64,000 bases of DNA from Pseudomonadota bacterium (GTDB taxonomy: Bacteria; Chloroflexota; UBA5177; JAJPKF01). The notes beneath the pieces were generated by a model. That model was not told where the DNA came from. It searched no databases and saw only the letters and a program-made list of their open reading frames with translations. The stretch covers positions 124,001 to 188,000 of the forward strand of contig JAJPKF010000012.1 in assembly GCA_021323865.1 (NCBI GenBank). Direction: 5' to 3'. Below are positions 62,165 through 64,000 of this stretch, piece by piece. Positions within the stretch are counted from its first letter, which is position 1, and each line of letters opens with the position of its first letter. The translations under genes were made by a program, and so were the position numbers.

Positions 62165-64000
62165 GTGCTCACAGCACGCGAAGTTCCGAACGTAATTGAT
62201 CCGACCTTTCCTATGCTCGTCGAGAGCATGTCGCAGGGCTATGACGACAAGGCTTTGACTCTTGTCGAACGCTCTTACGACTTCGCACGAGAGGCGCACG
62301 GTGACACGAGGCGGCTTTCGGGCCAGCCGTACATCGTCCACCCCTTGGCGACCGCGTACTATTTGGCTTCAATGCGCCTGGACCCAGCCACGATATCCGC
62401 TGGGATGCTTCATGACGTGGTCGAGGATACGCAGGCCTCGCTCGCGGATGTCGAGACCGAATTTGGACCGACCATCAAGCGATTGGTCGACGGCGTAACG
62501 AAGTTCGCGGAGCTGCGCCGTAGGGCCGGCGATCCGCGCGAAGCGGATGGGGATGATCGCAAGAAGCCCGACTATACCCGTGAGCAGGCCGAGAATCTGC
62601 GGAAGATGTTTCTGGCCATGGCAGAGGACCCACGCGTCGTCATTGTCAAGCTGGCCGATCGCCTACACAACATGCGGACACTGGACGTCCTTCGAGAGGA
62701 AAAGCAGCGACGCATTGCTGCAGACACCCGAGAGATCTATGCCCCCTTGGCTGGTCGCCTGGGGATCGCGCAGCTAAAGTGGCCATTGGAAGATCTAGCG
62801 TTCAAGTACCTGGAGCCGGAGCACTACTGGTGGCTGGTGGACCAGCTGGCAGAACAGCTAGGCAGCCGTCAGGAGTTCATCGACTCGATGGTCAGTGGCC
62901 TGCGCGAGGCGCTCGCCGGGCAGGGCATTCAGGCCGACATCTACGGACGCCCTAAGCATCTCTACAGCATCTATCGAAAGCTGCTCCGTCCTGAGATCAG
63001 CATGGACATCTCGCGCATCTTTGATCTCTTTGCGATTCGAGTGCTGACGGAAACCGAGGTCGAATGCTACCAAGCCCTGGGAATCGTGCACTCGATGTGG
63101 CCGCCAATGGGTTCTCGGATCAAGGACTATATCGCTCTCCCGAAGCCGAATGGCTATCAGTCACTGCATACGACGGTGGTGCCGGCGAACGGCAGAACCA
63201 TCGAGGTGCAGATTCGCACCGTCGCCATGCATGAGATCGCCGAGTTCGGCCTTGCCGCCCACTGGTACTACAAGGAACGAGGTCAGTCGGTCAGTCTGCC
63301 CGACACGCTCACCTCATGGGTGAAGGCCTTGACCAGCTGGCAACAGGAGCTGGGTCAGGACGCCGCCGACTTCGTGGACACGCTGAAGGTTGACATGTTC
63401 GGCGGCGAGGTCTTCGTGTTCAGTCCCCGCGGAGACGTCATCGACCTCCCGGCGGGCTCTACGCCCGTTGATTTCGCCTATCGCATCCACACCGACATCG
63501 GAAACCGCTGTATCGGCGCCAAGGTGAACGGCATCATGGTGCCGCTCAATCATGAATTGCAAACCGCCGACCGGGTCGAAATCCTGACCACCAAAATTGC
63601 ACGTGGTCCCAGCCGCGACTGGATGAGCTTCGTCAAGACGGCGTCGGCCCGACAGAAGATCAGACAGTGGTTCAAGCGCCAGAATCGGGACGATAACATC
63701 GCCCGCGGCCGCGATCTCCTAGACCATGAGCTACAGCGCCTCGACCAGCGCCGGTTCAGCGAGGTCAATCTCGAGCTTCTCGGCAAAGTGGCCGTCAACT
63801 TGCATTACAAGTCCCTTGAGGACCTCCTGGCCGCCATCGGCTACGGGGCGCAGTCGGCGCACGGCGTGGTGGCCCGGCTGGGGCTGCGAAACCAGCCCGA
63901 CGACGGCCAGCTGCCGGCCGAGGCGCCCCCAACGCGCCAACCGACTCCGGGAGTCCAGGTCATGGGTGTCGGGAACCTCTTGACGCGAATCGCGTCGTGT
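62165..64000 (+). CDS. rel: Bifunctional (p)ppGpp synthetase/hydrolase, 3' end cut by window
   Basis: 612 codons are visible; the frame is open to the window end. The hydrolase HD domain is intact (HPLATAYYL, HD at residues 83-84 in LHDVVEDT, and LADRLHNMRTL). The synthetase domain has GRPKHLYSIYRK and RIKD at 318-321, the RxKD signature of bifunctional Rel rather than ExDD of synthetase-only RelA. A TGS domain (about 405-465) follows, then the start of the C-terminal regulatory region. The GTG start is preceded by a weak GGGG; ATGs at 62213 and 62228 are alternatives. It is divergent from the leuS leader, so amino-acid starvation signals meet here. Confidence 0.93.
   Translation, partial: MLTAREVPNVIDPTFPMLVESMSQGYDDKALTLVERSYDFAREAHGDTRRLSGQPYIVHPLATAYYLASMRLDPATISAGMLHDVVEDTQASLADVETEFGPTIKRLVDGVTKFAELRRRAGDPREADGDDRKKPDYTREQAENLRKMFLAMAEDPRVVIVKLADRLHNMRTLDVLREEKQRRIAADTREIYAPLAGRLGIAQLKWPLEDLAFKYLEPEHYWWLVDQLAEQLGSRQEFIDSMVSGLREALAGQGIQADIYGRPKHLYSIYRKLLRPEISMDISRIFDLFAIRVLTETEVECYQALGIVHSMWPPMGSRIKDYIALPKPNGYQSLHTTVVPANGRTIEVQIRTVAMHEIAEFGLAAHWYYKERGQSVSLPDTLTSWVKALTSWQQELGQDAADFVDTLKVDMFGGEVFVFSPRGDVIDLPAGSTPVDFAYRIHTDIGNRCIGAKVNGIMVPLNHELQTADRVEILTTKIARGPSRDWMSFVKTASARQKIRQWFKRQNRDDNIARGRDLLDHELQRLDQRRFSEVNLELLGKVAVNLHYKSLEDLLAAIGYGAQSAHGVVARLGLRNQPDDGQLPAEAPPTRQPTPGVQVMGVGNLLTRIASC

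Overview
The window (about 60% GC) reads as chromosome of a terrabacterial, most likely Chloroflexota, bacterium. Support for this is indirect: a T-box in front of leuS, a Suf operon with Rrf2, SufU, Rieske and SufT members, a SWIM/SNF2 pair, PPi-type phosphofructokinase together with pyruvate phosphate dikinase, frequent GTG/TTG starts and several SD-less (possibly leaderless) genes. The lineage is an inference, not a measurement.

Region 1 (1-11.9 kb, minus strand) is an uninterrupted str-S10-spc ribosomal cluster: rpsL, rpsG, fusA, tuf, rpsJ, rplC, rplD, rplW, rplB, rpsS, rplV, rpsC, rplP, rpmC, rpsQ, rplN, rplX, rplE, rpsN. It is driven by a clear promoter upstream of rpsL. Region 2 (11.9-20.1 kb, minus) is rpoB-rpoC, ending in a perfect 12-bp hairpin. 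Region 3 (20.3-21.8 kb, plus) is pyrF translationally coupled to a DUF951 fusion protein.

Region 4 (21.8-35.1 kb, minus) is accessory: a NiCoT-type Ni/Co permease with an extra C-terminal domain, a DUF4331 protein behind a small Tat-signal protein, an alpha/beta hydrolase, a four-gene osmoprotectant-type ABC importer, and a SWIM + SNF2 ATPase pair. Region 5 (35.6-43.6 kb, mixed) has the PPi-type phosphofructokinase, a YjbQ-family protein, an ECF sigma operon with two membrane proteins, a possible Rad52/ERF-like protein, and a MacB-like ABC exporter. Region 6 (43.6-50.3 kb, minus) is a complete Suf operon headed by an Rrf2 regulator with its own dyad operator. Region 7 (50.3-56.6 kb, plus) has an acetamidase/formamidase, a two-component system, a small alpha/beta-barrel gene with a stop at codon 2, and ppdK. 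Region 8 (56.8-59.0 kb, minus) is a second ECF sigma / membrane anti-sigma-like / secreted protein group.

Region 9 (59.0-64 kb) holds leuS and the divergent rel (RelA/SpoT) gene, which runs off the window end. The most striking element is here. The leuS leader contains a T-box Stem I with a CUC (Leu) specifier and, about 140 nt downstream, a canonical T-box sequence and terminator. A complete tRNA-Ala(GGC) gene with encoded CCA sits between the two halves of the riboswitch.
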